DNA of 64,000 nucleotides. Origin: a virus. How positions within the stretch are numbered: position 1 is the first letter of the stretch; every line of letters starts with the position of its first letter. The translations under genes and the position numbers were made by a program. The notes under the pieces are model-generated. The model did no database searches and was not told the origin of the DNA. It was given only the letters and a program-made list of their open reading frames with translations. The stretch is taken from the IMG/VR virus record IMGVR_UViG_3300027782_000029, positions 1-64,000 of that record, one strand, 5' to 3'. Shown in pieces: positions 17,598 through 27,114 of the stretch.

Positions 17598-19157
17598 TTA
17601 TAAGTTTAGTATAACATATGAATATCCACTTGAGGCAGCATAGTTATCTGAATCTGCAGTGAGGCCTGATCTAACGTCTATAGTAATACCAACTGGGAGA
17701 GAGGCATCTGTTACTATAATTGAACCACCGCCACCACCAGCTCCTCCACGCTTACCTGGGCTTCCGGTTACAGCTGGAGCTCCAGCACCTCCGTCGCCAC
17801 CAGCTCCTCCGCTATATACACTAGGAGCAACGTGAGACCCAGCATTAGCTGGTACGTGTGTCCAGTTTTGGGTAGTATGAGAATTGGTGTGACCTATATG
17901 AGGCTCATGATTGTGATGGGGTCCAGTTCCATGAATGTTTCCATGGTTATTACTTACGTGATAGTGACCAAAGTGACCTGGATGGGAATGCCCATAAACA
18001 TAATGGTTTTGATTTACATTGTCTCCATGGTGACCGCCGTCTGCATGTTGGTAATGGTGATTGTGTCCATACTGATGGCCTGGATGAGTATGTCCTGCGT
18101 GAGCGTGCGTGTGAATACCTTTGTAGCCAATATCATATGCGTAACTGTGAGAATGAAAGTTTCTTCCCACCAAAGCTATATGATGAATTGCGTAATCTCC
18201 ATGGCCATGGTGGGGAATATGACCATGGTTATGAGTGTCATATGCTCCATGTGCTCCAGAATTTGCATTTGCATGAGATATTTGTGGAGCCTGGTGACCA
18301 TCAACTAAGTCAGAACCAGAAGTTCCTCTTTGTGTAGTTGAAGCGTAAGCAGTTTTTGCCGGACCTGCTGAACCTCCAGTTCCTGCAGTTCCAGAAGATC
18401 CAGTAGCACCGCTGATTCCAATACTAATTACTTTTCCTGATCCTGTAATAGTTTTAGCTGCAATAAGGACAACACCGCCACCAGCTCCACCAGCTCCACC
18501 AGCTCCACCAGGGCCAACTGTTGCTCCCGTTTTTGTCCCTGGATATCCAGTGTTTCCTCTGCCTCCAGCTGCGTTTACAGTTGTAGCATTGGGGGCATAC
18601 GTTCCGTTTGTGCCGGCTGCACCGCCGATTCCAGGCCAACTATTTGGTGCATATATTGGTGCGTTTGCTCCAGTGGTTCCAGTTGTACCTGCTGAGCCAC
18701 CTTTTACTGAGATAAAAGATTGCGTAGATGGATCAGCCACTGAGCCAAATAATAAAAATTCTATATTTGTTCTATAGGTTTCTGGAAGCTGTGTAGCGCT
18801 TGAAGAAGATCCTCCGCCTCCTGCACCACCAACGGAATATGTTAACGATGTTGAGTTACTAGTTCCAGAATTAGTTCCATTTGATACGGTTCCAGATGGC
18901 TCACCTACTGTACTTCCGCTTAAAGTCCCTATACCTATTCCTCCATTTAGTGTTAGCGTATCTTGAACAAATATTCTAAAACCTGAAGTATTTAACATAA
19001 CTCCTGAGTTAACAGTTAAGTTGCTATAATACATATCCCTTGTTAATGTAGTATTGCTAGCAATAGTAACAGTGCCATCAGTTCCTGTTCCATAAACAGA
19101 ATCATTACCAATTCTTTGTACTAATGTTTGTTTATTGTATCTTTCCAGGCCAGCCAT
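17598..19157 (-). CDS. Gly-rich tail adhesin with a His-rich insert
   Basis: I place the start at ATG 19157, one base after the preceding stop, because the resulting MAGLERY N-terminus aligns with MSGLVRY of the neighbour at 19159; this gives 519 aa. Both share the VYGTG-DG-(T/S)VT, MTRD and LTLN landmarks. A Gly/Ala-rich segment follows, then from about residue 290 to 440 an exceptionally histidine-rich block with many HxH, HGH and HNH groups, then a second Gly-rich stretch and a short C-terminal beta region. Gly-rich sandwiches occur in T-even-type adhesin tips, and HxH motifs in T4 gp37 bind iron. A receptor-binding role is likely. Confidence 0.65.
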   Translation of the reverse strand: MAGLERYNKQTLVQRIGNDSVYGTGTDGTVTIASNTTLTRDMYYSNLTVNSGVMLNTSGFRIFVQDTLTLNGGIGIGTLSGSTVGEPSGTVSNGTNSGTSNSTSLTYSVGGAGGGGSSSSATQLPETYRTNIEFLLFGSVADPSTQSFISVKGGSAGTTGTTGANAPIYAPNSWPGIGGAAGTNGTYAPNATTVNAAGGRGNTGYPGTKTGATVGPGGAGGAGGAGGGVVLIAAKTITGSGKVISIGISGATGSSGTAGTGGSAGPAKTAYASTTQRGTSGSDLVDGHQAPQISHANANSGAHGAYDTHNHGHIPHHGHGDYAIHHIALVGRNFHSHSYAYDIGYKGIHTHAHAGHTHPGHQYGHNHHYQHADGGHHGDNVNQNHYVYGHSHPGHFGHYHVSNNHGNIHGTGPHHNHEPHIGHTNSHTTQNWTHVPANAGSHVAPSVYSGGAGGDGGAGAPAVTGSPGKRGGAGGGGGSIIVTDASLPVGITIDVRSGLTADSDNYAASSGYSYVILNL

Positions 19158-19158
19158 A

Positions 19159-19869
19159 TCACACCAGTTGAAGGTATTTAGAAGTTCCCGATGCATTCCC
19201 TGTAACGGAAGTGGTCACTCCAGCTGGAAGAGCGGCAGAAGAACTAATCACAATTACCACTCCACCACCTGCTGGCGATGTTGCATTAGCGGAGATAGTT
19301 GCAGATCCAGATGTAGGAGGAGTGATGTATCTTGCAGCAACAATGACAACACCTCCACCTTCTTGTGATGTTCCGCCTGCACCCCCGCGAAGAAACGTTG
19401 GCGTGGTTGTTGTTGCACTGACTGCATAACCTTTGATCGCTTGCCATGGAACGTCGTAGTAGTTTGAACTACCAAGACCAGCAATAGGTGCTGTAGCTGT
19501 CTGTGTTGATGATGCACCACCAAGACTGTTTGTGACGGGCGTATTTGCTGCTCCGCCTTGAGCAATGGATCCTGATGTTGAAAAGCCAGTAGTAAAACCA
19601 ATAACGGACGATGCATTGAGCGTAAGGATATTCTTAACAAATAGTCTGTAGCCAGCAGTCTTGAGTGTTACGCTTGCATTGATGGTCAGGTTGTAGCAAT
19701 AAATGTCTCGAGTCATTGTGTAAACCGATGATGAGGGGGCCATGGAAAGAATGGTTGTGGTGCCATCAAGAGTGACAGAACCATCCATCCCTGTCCCGTA
19801 TACAGGGTCCGGAGAGTCGATGAACGATGCCATCGCACTAGGTGCCCCATATCTAACTAATCCCGACAT
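19159..19869 (-). CDS. Gly-rich tail adhesin or fibre protein, shorter paralogue
   Basis: A 236-aa protein paralogous to the 519-aa neighbour: same N-terminal order of landmarks (MSGLVRY, VYGTG, MTRDIYCYNLTI, RLFVKNILTLN), then Gly/Ala/Ser-rich sequence including two GG clusters and a (V/I)VIVA strand that recurs in both proteins. It lacks the His-rich block. Probably an alternative adhesin or part of the same tip complex. The tight arrangement of stop and next start supports cotranslation. Confidence 0.6.
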   Translation of the reverse strand: MSGLVRYGAPSAMASFIDSPDPVYGTGMDGSVTLDGTTTILSMAPSSSVYTMTRDIYCYNLTINASVTLKTAGYRLFVKNILTLNASSVIGFTTGFSTSGSIAQGGAANTPVTNSLGGASSTQTATAPIAGLGSSNYYDVPWQAIKGYAVSATTTTPTFLRGGAGGTSQEGGGVVIVAARYITPPTSGSATISANATSPAGGGVVIVISSSAALPAGVTTSVTGNASGTSKYLQLV

Positions 19870-19870
19870 T

Positions 19871-20230
19871 TTATGTTTCTTCTATTCCAACCACAGTTAT
19901 GTTAACAGAAGTAGCAGAACTACAAAGAGCAGCTAATTGATCACTATTTGTAGCATTTGCTGTTGATCCATTGTTGTTTAAGACTAATGAACAGTTGAAG
20001 GACATTGATTCATTTGCCGCAAGCGACATTGCGCTAATGATATCATGAGTTGCTGCTTCAGCTACTCCTAATGGCTTTAATCTAACCGTAACAGTTTTTG
20101 CGGATGCTGTTGTATTAGTTAAAATTATTTGTTTAACGATTGTAGTAGTGCTGATCGGAACTGTATAGTAAATGGCAGAAGATGCCGTTAACTGTGCGGG
20201 ACCAGCAAGTCGTTTTTGTGTAATTGCCAT
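19871..20230 (-). CDS. Small fibre-associated protein
   Basis: A 119-aa beta-rich, Ala/Ser/Thr-rich protein with an N-terminal basic start and regularly spaced hydrophobic strands, consistent with a trimeric virion protein. It sits one base after the collagen-like fibre gene. It resembles small proteins that often accompany phage fibres, but I cannot assign a family. Confidence 0.55.
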   Translation of the reverse strand: MAITQKRLAGPAQLTASSAIYYTVPISTTTIVKQIILTNTTASAKTVTVRLKPLGVAEAATHDIISAMSLAANESMSFNCSLVLNNNGSTANATNSDQLAALCSSATSVNITVVGIEET

Positions 20231-21448
20231 TTAGATGACCTCCATGAAAAATCTAATTTCTGTATCTCTAGCTCTACCATAAAATTGAGCAGCTGTTACA
20301 TTATTGGTAACCGTTAAACTACTTAAAGTTCCGACTGATGTAAGTGAAGATAGGGTTGTTACTGCTGTATTAACAAGTGTACCACTTGTTGGCAGAGTTA
20401 CGCTAGTGGTCCCAGTTGTTGTTAGGGTTAACGAGTTTGCTCCAGAAGTAACAAAATTTCCAGCTAAAGTAATAGTATTTGAACCATTATTAACTCCAGT
20501 ACCACCATAAGTAGGACCTAGTAATGTTCCATTCCAAGTTCCTGTGACTATCGTACCTAGTGAGGTAATATTAGTTGTTGCCGCATTGACCCAATTAGTT
20601 CCGTTGTATCTTAAAATTTGAGCAGTTGAAGGACTTGTAATGACAGTATCAGACAAGTCATCTAATGTTACAGTACCTATGCTCCCAGAAGGTCCTGTTG
20701 GCCCAGTTGGCCCTGTAGGGCCAGTGGCTCCAGTCGCACCTGCTGGTACTAAGAAGTTAAATGTAGCAGCACTTGATGAACCGACATTGGTAACAGAGGC
20801 TGAAGATCCAGCTGCGCCTGTTGTTGTAGTTCCTACTGTTATAGTAGCGGCTGAACCGGTAGGGCCTGTAGGACCAGTAGGGCCTGTAGGACCTGTTGGG
20901 CCAGCTACCGTAGAAGCAGCTCCTGTAGGGCCAGTTGGACCTGTTGGCCCAGTAGGGCCAACAGAACCAGTAGTTGCCGTGTCTGCCCAAATGATACTAG
21001 TGTCAATAGGAGCTGTAGCTTGAACTACTATCCCAGAAGGTCCAGTAGGGCCCTGCTGGACTCCTGCCGTCGCTATATAGACTGATACCCTGACCGAGCT
21101 AGCGGATGGTGGAGAATCAAAATAAACGGTTATAATATTGCTAGAAGTGGCTTCCCATGATGTTAAAATTAAACCATATGGAGAAGCAGCTTCTCTAACA
21201 GTAACACTTACATCTCTGCTACCAAAGTTATGAGTCAGTACAAATGAAGTACTAGTTCCATCACCTATTGTGGCGTTGTAAACTGTTCCTGCAAGGTTTA
21301 CTGCACTTGTAAACTCTACTACGTTGTTTGAACTGTTTTTATAAAATAGTTTTCCATCAGCATAGTTGATTGCTAATTCGCCATATTCTAAAGATGAAGG
21401 CGTTGAAGATGGTGTGCTTGTACGTTTAAGTTTAATTGTATTTGCCAT
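20231..21448 (-). CDS. Tail fibre with collagen-like GPT repeats
   Basis: A 405-aa protein. The N-terminal MANTIKLKR and [18 protein letters not shown] motif is a common fibre-attachment head also present in the 688-aa neighbour. A beta domain follows, then Gly-Pro-Thr collagen-like tracts between about residues 130 and 265, interrupted by short non-collagen stretches. The C-terminal third has the [13 protein letters not shown] and YGGTG repeats of fibre shafts. Pro is in the X position and Thr in the Y position of each triplet. A prolyl hydroxylase-like gene lies 3.3 kb away in the same direction. Confidence 0.8.
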   Translation of the reverse strand: MANTIKLKRTSTPSSTPSSLEYGELAINYADGKLFYKNSSNNVVEFTSAVNLAGTVYNATIGDGTSTSFVLTHNFGSRDVSVTVREAASPYGLILTSWEATSSNIITVYFDSPPSASSVRVSVYIATAGVQQGPTGPSGIVVQATAPIDTSIIWADTATTGSVGPTGPTGPTGPTGAASTVAGPTGPTGPTGPTGPTGSAATITVGTTTTGAAGSSASVTNVGSSSAATFNFLVPAGATGATGPTGPTGPTGPSGSIGTVTLDDLSDTVITSPSTAQILRYNGTNWVNAATTNITSLGTIVTGTWNGTLLGPTYGGTGVNNGSNTITLAGNFVTSGANSLTLTTTGTTSVTLPTSGTLVNTAVTTLSSLTSVGTLSSLTVTNNVTAAQFYGRARDTEIRFFMEVI

Positions 21449-21510
21449 CTATTGCCTTAAGTCAAATATGTGTTTTAAAATTAAAACTATATATATTCTA
21501 TATTATAGCT

Positions 21511-23577
21511 TTAGAATGTGCCACCGTCAAGGACATAGTTACCAGCAGCTACGTTGTCCAATACTGAGCTGTAAGCTTGTACGTTAGTTCCAATGGCTAA
21601 TCCAAGGGCCGTACGGGCTCCTGAATCAGTTGTAGCACCAGTACCACCATAAGCTATAGCTACTGCTGTGCCATTCCAAGTACCTGCAGAAATTGTTCCA
21701 AGGGTTGTGATACTGTCATCGCCAGTATACGTGCCACCAGCCACTGCAGCGAGTGTAGAGTTGTAGGCCTGTACGTCAGAACCAATTGCTACTCCAAGGG
21801 CTGTACGAGCTCCTGAGGCGGTCGTAGAGCCAGTTCCACCGTAGGCAACCCCTACAGCAGTGCCTTGCCATGTTCCAGTTGCGATTGTTCCAACTGAAGT
21901 AAGGCTTGATGCCGTTACTCCTGAACCAAGAGTAGATCCACTAAGAACAGAAGTTCCATTGATTTCATATACTTTTCCGGTTAGAAGGTTCATGTTTTCA
22001 GATGAAGTCCATGCGTCAGTTGCATCAACCCAGTTAAAGGTCTTGTCTGTTGCGCCCCTAAGGGTAAGACCACCACCATCAGCACCTGCGTCTGTTGGGC
22101 TTGCGACTGAACCAAGCTCGATGTTCTTATCATCAACCGTGATTGTAGTTGAGTTAATTGTAGTTGTTGTACCGTTAACTGTTAGATCACCCGAAAGAAC
22201 AAGGGATGTACCAGTAGCAGCACCAATGTTTGGTGTTACAAGAGTTGGCGTATTAGCAAATACTAATGCTCCAGTACCAGTTTCATCTGAAAGGACTCCA
22301 GCAAGTTCTGCTGAAGATGTTGCTGCAAAAGCTGAAAGCTTATTTTCCGTAAGTGCCACAGTACCAGTTGCATCTGGAAGTGTGATTGTTCTATCTGCGG
22401 TTGGATCTGTGACAGCAAGTGTTGTCTCATGGGCATCAGCAGTTGCACCTTCAAAGACTACCGAACCATCATTGAATACTGCTCCAGTTATTACTGGGCT
22501 AGTAAGTGTCTTGTTGGTAAGTGTTTGAGTGTTCGTAGTTCCAACTACCGCACCAGTTGCACCATGTGCTTCTGTTGCTGATGTATGAGTCGTTAGATTA
22601 CCTGCAACTGTTGAAGCTGAACCGTACGCATCATAGGTATTTGCCGTTACTGAAATTGCACCTGTAGCATCAGTGTAGGTAAGGCCTGTTCCAACTGCAT
22701 TTCCAACTGCATCTTGTGCTGCTTCTGCAAAGTCTGTAATTGCACTTGCTGCAATTGAAATATTTGCTGTTCCAGCTGCGGTCAAGCGACCTTGGGCATC
22801 TACTGTAAAGGTTGATACTGCTGTAGCTGAACCATAAGATCCAGCAGTTACTGCAGTATTGTCAAGGTCTAAAGTTAGCGTGTCAACTGCAGAAGCTGTT
22901 GATGTCAATCCTGTGCCACCAACTACTCTAAAGGTATCTCCACCAGAAATTGTTAAATCTGAACCACTATCTGCATCTACCGTAAATGAAGTAGATATAG
23001 CAGCTGTTCCAGCTGCGGTCAAACGACCTTGAGCGTCAACCGTAAAGGTTGGGATTGCACTAGCAGAACCGTATGATCCAGCTGAAACTGAAGTATTGTC
23101 AAGATTAATCGTAACTGTATCTGTTGCAGAAGCTGTTGAACTTAAGCCAACTCCACCAGAAACAGTTAAGGTGTCACCACTGGCTATGTTTTGAGTCGTT
23201 CCACTATCACCAGCAAAAGTTAATCCACTAAATCCACTGACGGCAGAAACTGCTGAGTCTACATATGCAGTAGTAGCTACTGATGTTGAGTTATTGTTAG
23301 CTGACTTTGTAGTTGCGGTTGCAGAAGCACCTAGTGCTACAGTGCCAGAGAATGTTTTATTTCCAGAAATTGTTTGAGTGCTAGTTAATGTAGCAAATGC
23401 ACCAGATCCAGCTATAGCTGGAATGGTCGTTGCCGTGCCACCTGCACCACCAGTTCCTTTACCATAATACAGAATGTCATCAACTTCATTGTAAGCAAGT
23501 TCTGCATTTTCGAGAGAGGATGGCGCACCGGCTGATCCTCCTGAGGCTCTTCTTTTAATTCTGATTGTATTAGCCAT
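21511..23577 (-). CDS. Long repetitive tail fibre protein
   Basis: A 688-aa, Thr/Ser/Ala/Gly-rich protein. Its N-terminal MANTIRIKRR and LENAELAYNEVDDILYYG head matches the collagen-like fibre. It contains two nearly identical shaft units of about 75 residues, each with a GG(V/T)GL(S/T)STAS segment and a TFTVDAQGRLTAAGTA segment. Near the C-terminus lie two more repeats with YGGTG(S/A)TT and GARTALG(V/L)AIG. It ends soon after the last repeat without a separate tip domain, so the tip may be supplied by another protein. Confidence 0.75.
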   Translation of the reverse strand: MANTIRIKRRASGGSAGAPSSLENAELAYNEVDDILYYGKGTGGAGGTATTIPAIAGSGAFATLTSTQTISGNKTFSGTVALGASATATTKSANNNSTSVATTAYVDSAVSAVSGFSGLTFAGDSGTTQNIASGDTLTVSGGVGLSSTASATDTVTINLDNTSVSAGSYGSASAIPTFTVDAQGRLTAAGTAAISTSFTVDADSGSDLTISGGDTFRVVGGTGLTSTASAVDTLTLDLDNTAVTAGSYGSATAVSTFTVDAQGRLTAAGTANISIAASAITDFAEAAQDAVGNAVGTGLTYTDATGAISVTANTYDAYGSASTVAGNLTTHTSATEAHGATGAVVGTTNTQTLTNKTLTSPVITGAVFNDGSVVFEGATADAHETTLAVTDPTADRTITLPDATGTVALTENKLSAFAATSSAELAGVLSDETGTGALVFANTPTLVTPNIGAATGTSLVLSGDLTVNGTTTTINSTTITVDDKNIELGSVASPTDAGADGGGLTLRGATDKTFNWVDATDAWTSSENMNLLTGKVYEINGTSVLSGSTLGSGVTASSLTSVGTIATGTWQGTAVGVAYGGTGSTTASGARTALGVAIGSDVQAYNSTLAAVAGGTYTGDDSITTLGTISAGTWNGTAVAIAYGGTGATTDSGARTALGLAIGTNVQAYSSVLDNVAAGNYVLDGGTF

Positions 23578-23578
23578 T

Positions 23579-23896
23579 TTAGTAATTTCCTCCGTCGGTT
23601 AAGTTTATTTCAGGGTAATTGACCCATTTAGAGCCGTTATATCTCAGGACATTTCCTGTTGCAACAGATGTAATAGTAACGTTAGTTAATCCGTTTAGAC
23701 TCTCTGATGCAGATATTCTATCCTTAACTGTTAAGTAAGACCCTGCTGGATTAAAACCCAATACTGTCTGTATCGCCTCTATGGCGTCATTAGCGTTAGC
23801 ATGCTGCAAATGGTGTGGAACCGTTACAGAATCTAGAGTGTCAGTTGCTGAAGGATTCTGCAAAACGTCTAAAGAATTTGGATAATTTGTAGCCAT
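23579..23896 (-). CDS. Small fibre-associated protein
   Basis: A 105-aa protein with an N-terminal YPNSLDVLQNP motif and an HHLQHANANDAIEAIQTVLG helix, features frequent in short proteins or N-terminal parts of phage fibres, ending in a VLRYNGSKWVN fibre-type repeat. It starts one base before the long fibre gene. Probably a fibre attachment or shaft component. Confidence 0.6.
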   Translation of the reverse strand: MATNYPNSLDVLQNPSATDTLDSVTVPHHLQHANANDAIEAIQTVLGFNPAGSYLTVKDRISASESLNGLTNVTITSVATGNVLRYNGSKWVNYPEINLTDGGNY

Positions 23897-23905
23897 TATA
23901 AACCT

Positions 23906-24316
23906 TTACAAAGATATAATTTTATTTGAATCGTTACTCCATACTATAGTAATGTTAACTTGTGTACTTATACCTGCAAAAGGTACTCCTGTTGCAGTAT
24001 CTATATATGCTATCAATCTTGAGGTAGCATCTGCTCCACTGTCTACATACAGTATGAGTGCATTGAAAGCATAACCTGGATAATTGGTGATGTTTATGTC
24101 ATTGGCATCTAAAACCCCTAAAACATTTTGTACATTAACTAATGCGGCAGATCTTGTTTTTATGGAGGAAGATGGGATATCTGAAACAAATTGGTGCGCG
24201 TTTTGAGAAAGAGTATAAGTGCTGTCTACAAAAAGTATTTTTAAAACTTGAGAAGAAACATTTATTTGACCATTTAATAATGATTGTTTAGCTTTCCCAT
24301 ATATTAAATTAGCCAT
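23906..24316 (-). CDS. Virion protein, unknown
   Basis: A 136-aa beta-rich protein with no cysteine and no membrane span. Strands and the small spacing from neighbours suggest a structural protein of the fibre/adhesin module. The family is not recognised. Confidence 0.55.
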   Translation of the reverse strand: MANLIYGKAKQSLLNGQINVSSQVLKILFVDSTYTLSQNAHQFVSDIPSSSIKTRSAALVNVQNVLGVLDANDINITNYPGYAFNALILYVDSGADATSRLIAYIDTATGVPFAGISTQVNITIVWSNDSNKIISL

Positions 24317-24318
24317 TA

Positions 24319-25089
24319 TTATATGCCAATGTCTTTTGAAACTATAATTCTATATTTATAATCATTTTCAAAATAAGTAGCTCCAGTAGCAAAGTAAGAG
24401 GGTGTTGCATCTGTGGATGGAAAATCTACATAAACATCAGGCTTCCAAGAGTGAGTAGAAATTTCAGGTTCTAGATTCTGCCACCTAATTGGAGTTCTTT
24501 GTATTCTTTTTCTTTGTATTTTAAAATAGTTTTTATTTAAAAAGTTTGATGCTGGTCTAGCATTAAAACTTATAACAACTCTTCCGTTATTATAATCATT
24601 ATCTAAATAAAAATCTCCATTTTGAGGATCAATTGATTTAATAAAAAAGTTAGGATTTTTAGCAACTACGTGCATGCTTGTGTATGCATCTGCTCTAATT
24701 GAATGATCTTCAATTAGTATCTCTTGTATTTCAGGCACTCTGATAGAAGAGAATGATGACGGTGTTGCGTCATCTGTTTTTGTAAATAAAACCTGCTCTT
24801 CATCAATCAGCTCATTAGCTGCATCAAGGAAACCTTTTACTCTAATAACATAACTTGTATTTGCAGGTAATTTTTTGTCCCAGTACAGAATTAGGGATCT
24901 TGATATCTGATTATAATCAGTTATCGTATTGATAGTTTGAAAAGGTCCACTTATAACACTTGGTGTTGCGGAATTTGTTTGTACAATAAAGTTTTGGTTA
25001 ACTAGACTTGATATCTTTATAGTTCTGCCAAATTTTAAAACAACGGTATTTAAATCTACCTGTGCGTATTCGAGCAGGTTTAATGCCAC
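24319..25089 (-). CDS. Ig/fibronectin-like virion protein
   Basis: The most likely start is GTG 25089, which has AAGGAG six bases upstream, giving 256 aa. The first 115 residues have the strand pattern of an Ig-like or fibronectin-type domain (LPANTSYVIRVKGF). The rest is beta-rich with aromatic residues. It is the first gene after the capsid terminator, so it begins a new transcript containing the fibre genes. The role is probably structural. Confidence 0.6.
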   Translation of the reverse strand: MALNLLEYAQVDLNTVVLKFGRTIKISSLVNQNFIVQTNSATPSVISGPFQTINTITDYNQISRSLILYWDKKLPANTSYVIRVKGFLDAANELIDEEQVLFTKTDDATPSSFSSIRVPEIQEILIEDHSIRADAYTSMHVVAKNPNFFIKSIDPQNGDFYLDNDYNNGRVVISFNARPASNFLNKNYFKIQRKRIQRTPIRWQNLEPEISTHSWKPDVYVDFPSTDATPSYFATGATYFENDYKYRIIVSKDIGI

Positions 25090-25135
25090 AATATTCTCCT
25101 TAACCCACAATTCTTATAATAAACTAGTAACGGTT

Positions 25136-25178
25136 AACCCATACAAAAGCAACAGGGGGTGGCTATAAAGCCACCCCC
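25136..25178 (-). terminator. Capsid terminator followed by TATGGGTT
   Basis: A perfect 9-bp stem (GGGGGTGGC with GCCACCCCC, six-base loop) follows the capsid gene on the minus strand, with a TTTT stretch after it. Immediately downstream is TATGGGTT at 25143-25136, then the ribosome site of the next gene. This is the same order (hairpin, T-rich, TATGGGT) as the repeated modules at 52-59 kb on the other strand. Confidence 0.7.
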
Positions 25179-25229
25179 AATTACCAGAGTAATCGTAACT
25201 ATAACTACCCTAAGCTTTGCTTGCTATAA

Positions 25230-26285
25230 TTAAATAGCGTTGTAAACCTGAACTTCGTAGTTACGAGCGAGGTTGATGTTCTTAGCAACGGTAATACCTT
25301 CACCATCACCAAGCATTACGATGTCATAACGCTCTTTCATCTTCATTTGACGAATGTCACGACTTGGATCATCGAACTGATCGGTTGTCATATCATCCTT
25401 AACGAGGAGTGTTCCCACTTCGTTGCGGTCAATCAAGAAAAGGTCAGACTTAGCTGGTGTTGCGCCACTCTTAGCTGTAAAGCTTACGAATGGTGAAACT
25501 ATAACGTTGAGACCCATTGGGGCTGTAGCGTTAAGAGCTGCATCTGAACTCTGAGGACGGAATCCCCAACTTGTATTTACTGCAGAAGCTGCACCACCCA
25601 TGTGGAAGATAGCATCCTTCAAGAAGACAGACCACATCAAAGGATGTAGAATGAAATCTGTTGGTACGTGTCTTTCAGCCATGAGCACTGCTGCCATGTC
25701 AACAACGTCATCCCAGCGAATGGTGTCGTTGGCTGCGCCATCGATACCAAGACCGGTTGTGTCGTCATAGGAATCGCTGACGTTGTCAAAGACGATTGTT
25801 GCAGCGTCCTTGAAACGGCTAAGTGCGATTTGTTCTTTCAAACGAGCCATTGCACGACCTGCTGCTCTCACATGCAAGCCTACGATGTCCCAAAGTGAGT
25901 CAGCAATGACTTCTTCGGTGAATGAAAGCTTGACACCCTTTTTGGATACCTTACCCTCAATCTGCTTTGCGAAGGCTAATGCCTGCTCTGGATACTCTTG
26001 TCCTTCTGGGATCTCTGCTGCTTGAATAGCGTTGACTGCTGGGAACTCCAAGGAGCGTCCCTTTCCAAGGCGAACTACTGAAAGAAGTGGCGTAACCAAC
26101 AATTGTGGCTCAGCTGCTTCTCTAAGGGTACGAGAGATAACTTTAGGGAAAAGTGCAGCAGCGTCAGCTGAAGCAAAAGCTTCCTTAATAGTTACTCTGT
26201 TATCTTCATCAATATGTCCGTCTTCGGCCAGCGCGGCTTCCCAAGCTGGGAGACCCGAGAGGAGCTCTTGGATTGTTTTACTCAT
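25230..26285 (-). CDS. Major capsid protein
   Basis: A 351-aa protein with the properties of an HK97-fold capsid: a helical acidic N-terminal arm, a central region with EEVIADSLWDIVGLHVRAAGRAMARLKEQIAL spine-helix character (about residues 125-155), and an A-domain with KSGATPAKSDLFLIDRNEVGTLLV. It lies two genes after the protease-scaffold gene, the usual order, and is followed by a strong terminator. The start has GGAGGA upstream. It should form the icosahedral shell after scaffold-guided assembly. Confidence 0.8.
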   Translation of the reverse strand: MSKTIQELLSGLPAWEAALAEDGHIDEDNRVTIKEAFASADAAALFPKVISRTLREAAEPQLLVTPLLSVVRLGKGRSLEFPAVNAIQAAEIPEGQEYPEQALAFAKQIEGKVSKKGVKLSFTEEVIADSLWDIVGLHVRAAGRAMARLKEQIALSRFKDAATIVFDNVSDSYDDTTGLGIDGAANDTIRWDDVVDMAAVLMAERHVPTDFILHPLMWSVFLKDAIFHMGGAASAVNTSWGFRPQSSDAALNATAPMGLNVIVSPFVSFTAKSGATPAKSDLFLIDRNEVGTLLVKDDMTTDQFDDPSRDIRQMKMKERYDIVMLGDGEGITVAKNINLARNYEVQVYNAI

Positions 26286-26323
26286 CTTAGGATTTTCCTC
26301 CTGTTATCTTTCTTCTTTGTTTA

Positions 26324-27082
26324 TTAAAGTGTTAAGTTGACGCGGAATGCGCCCTTGACATTGTGTACATCCAGGTTGCTACGGATACCAAGCTTGCCTG
26401 AGAAAGAGCCTGAACGAGTAAGTTCAAACACTGTCTTAAGTGCACCTGGATCTGATGGCAATTGCATGTAGGAAAGTAAGCCATCATCAAAGTTGGTAGC
26501 AAACGTTTCTACTTCTATAACCTTACCAACCTGGAGGTAAGGATTTGTTCCGCACAAGGTAGTTGTCAAGTTAACGGCACGTCCCATGTGGTCAGCTTTG
26601 ATAAGCGAACCAATTGTTACGTCGTCGTTAACACCAACGACCATTGGATACTCTACGTAACCATGTGTAATGAATCCAGCACCCTGCGAGGTACCTTTGT
26701 CAAATGGTCTGTAGAGGTCATATTGTGCTACACCAATTGGATTTGAATAAGCTCCAACAGTTACTGTGTCACCTGAACGTGTAACGTTAGGTGTTGCGCC
26801 TGCTAATGGATCCCAACCCGAAATTGTATCGCCCCAGGTAACGCTTGATACGGTACCATTGGCAGGAACTACCATTGCGTCACCCGTTGATGCATTTGCA
26901 ACTACGGAAAGAATGGTTCCCTTTGGAATAACGATCTCAAAACGATCATCTTCACTGTCTGTGTACCAGGTAGGAAGACCTTGGCTTGGAAGCAAGTAAG
27001 CTGCTGGAGCGATGCCCTCAGAAACTACAAAACGACCTGAACCTGTCTTAGTTCCTACCTTACGAAATTTTGCTAAACTCAT
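26324..27082 (-). CDS. Capsid-associated protein, possible decoration protein
   Basis: A 252-aa beta-rich protein lying between protease-scaffold and capsid genes, where many phages encode a decoration or head-stabilising protein. Short Gly-rich loops and alternating strands fit a jelly-roll or beta-tulip fold. An AAGGAG ribosome site precedes the start. No enzymatic motif. Role inferred from position. Confidence 0.55.
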   Translation of the reverse strand: MSLAKFRKVGTKTGSGRFVVSEGIAPAAYLLPSQGLPTWYTDSEDDRFEIVIPKGTILSVVANASTGDAMVVPANGTVSSVTWGDTISGWDPLAGATPNVTRSGDTVTVGAYSNPIGVAQYDLYRPFDKGTSQGAGFITHGYVEYPMVVGVNDDVTIGSLIKADHMGRAVNLTTTLCGTNPYLQVGKVIEVETFATNFDDGLLSYMQLPSDPGALKTVFELTRSGSFSGKLGIRSNLDVHNVKGAFRVNLTL

Positions 27083-27114
27083 TTAGTTTTCTCCTTAAGA
27101 TATTATTGTTATTA

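Noticed and set aside
20640-21023. Open frame on the plus strand with Gly-Pro-Val repeats
   Set aside because: It is the reverse complement of the collagen-like fibre gene. The repeat and the absence of a ribosome site explain it.
21860-22528. Plus-strand frame of 222 codons opposite the long fibre gene
   Set aside because: Antisense shadow of a repetitive gene. No start signal.
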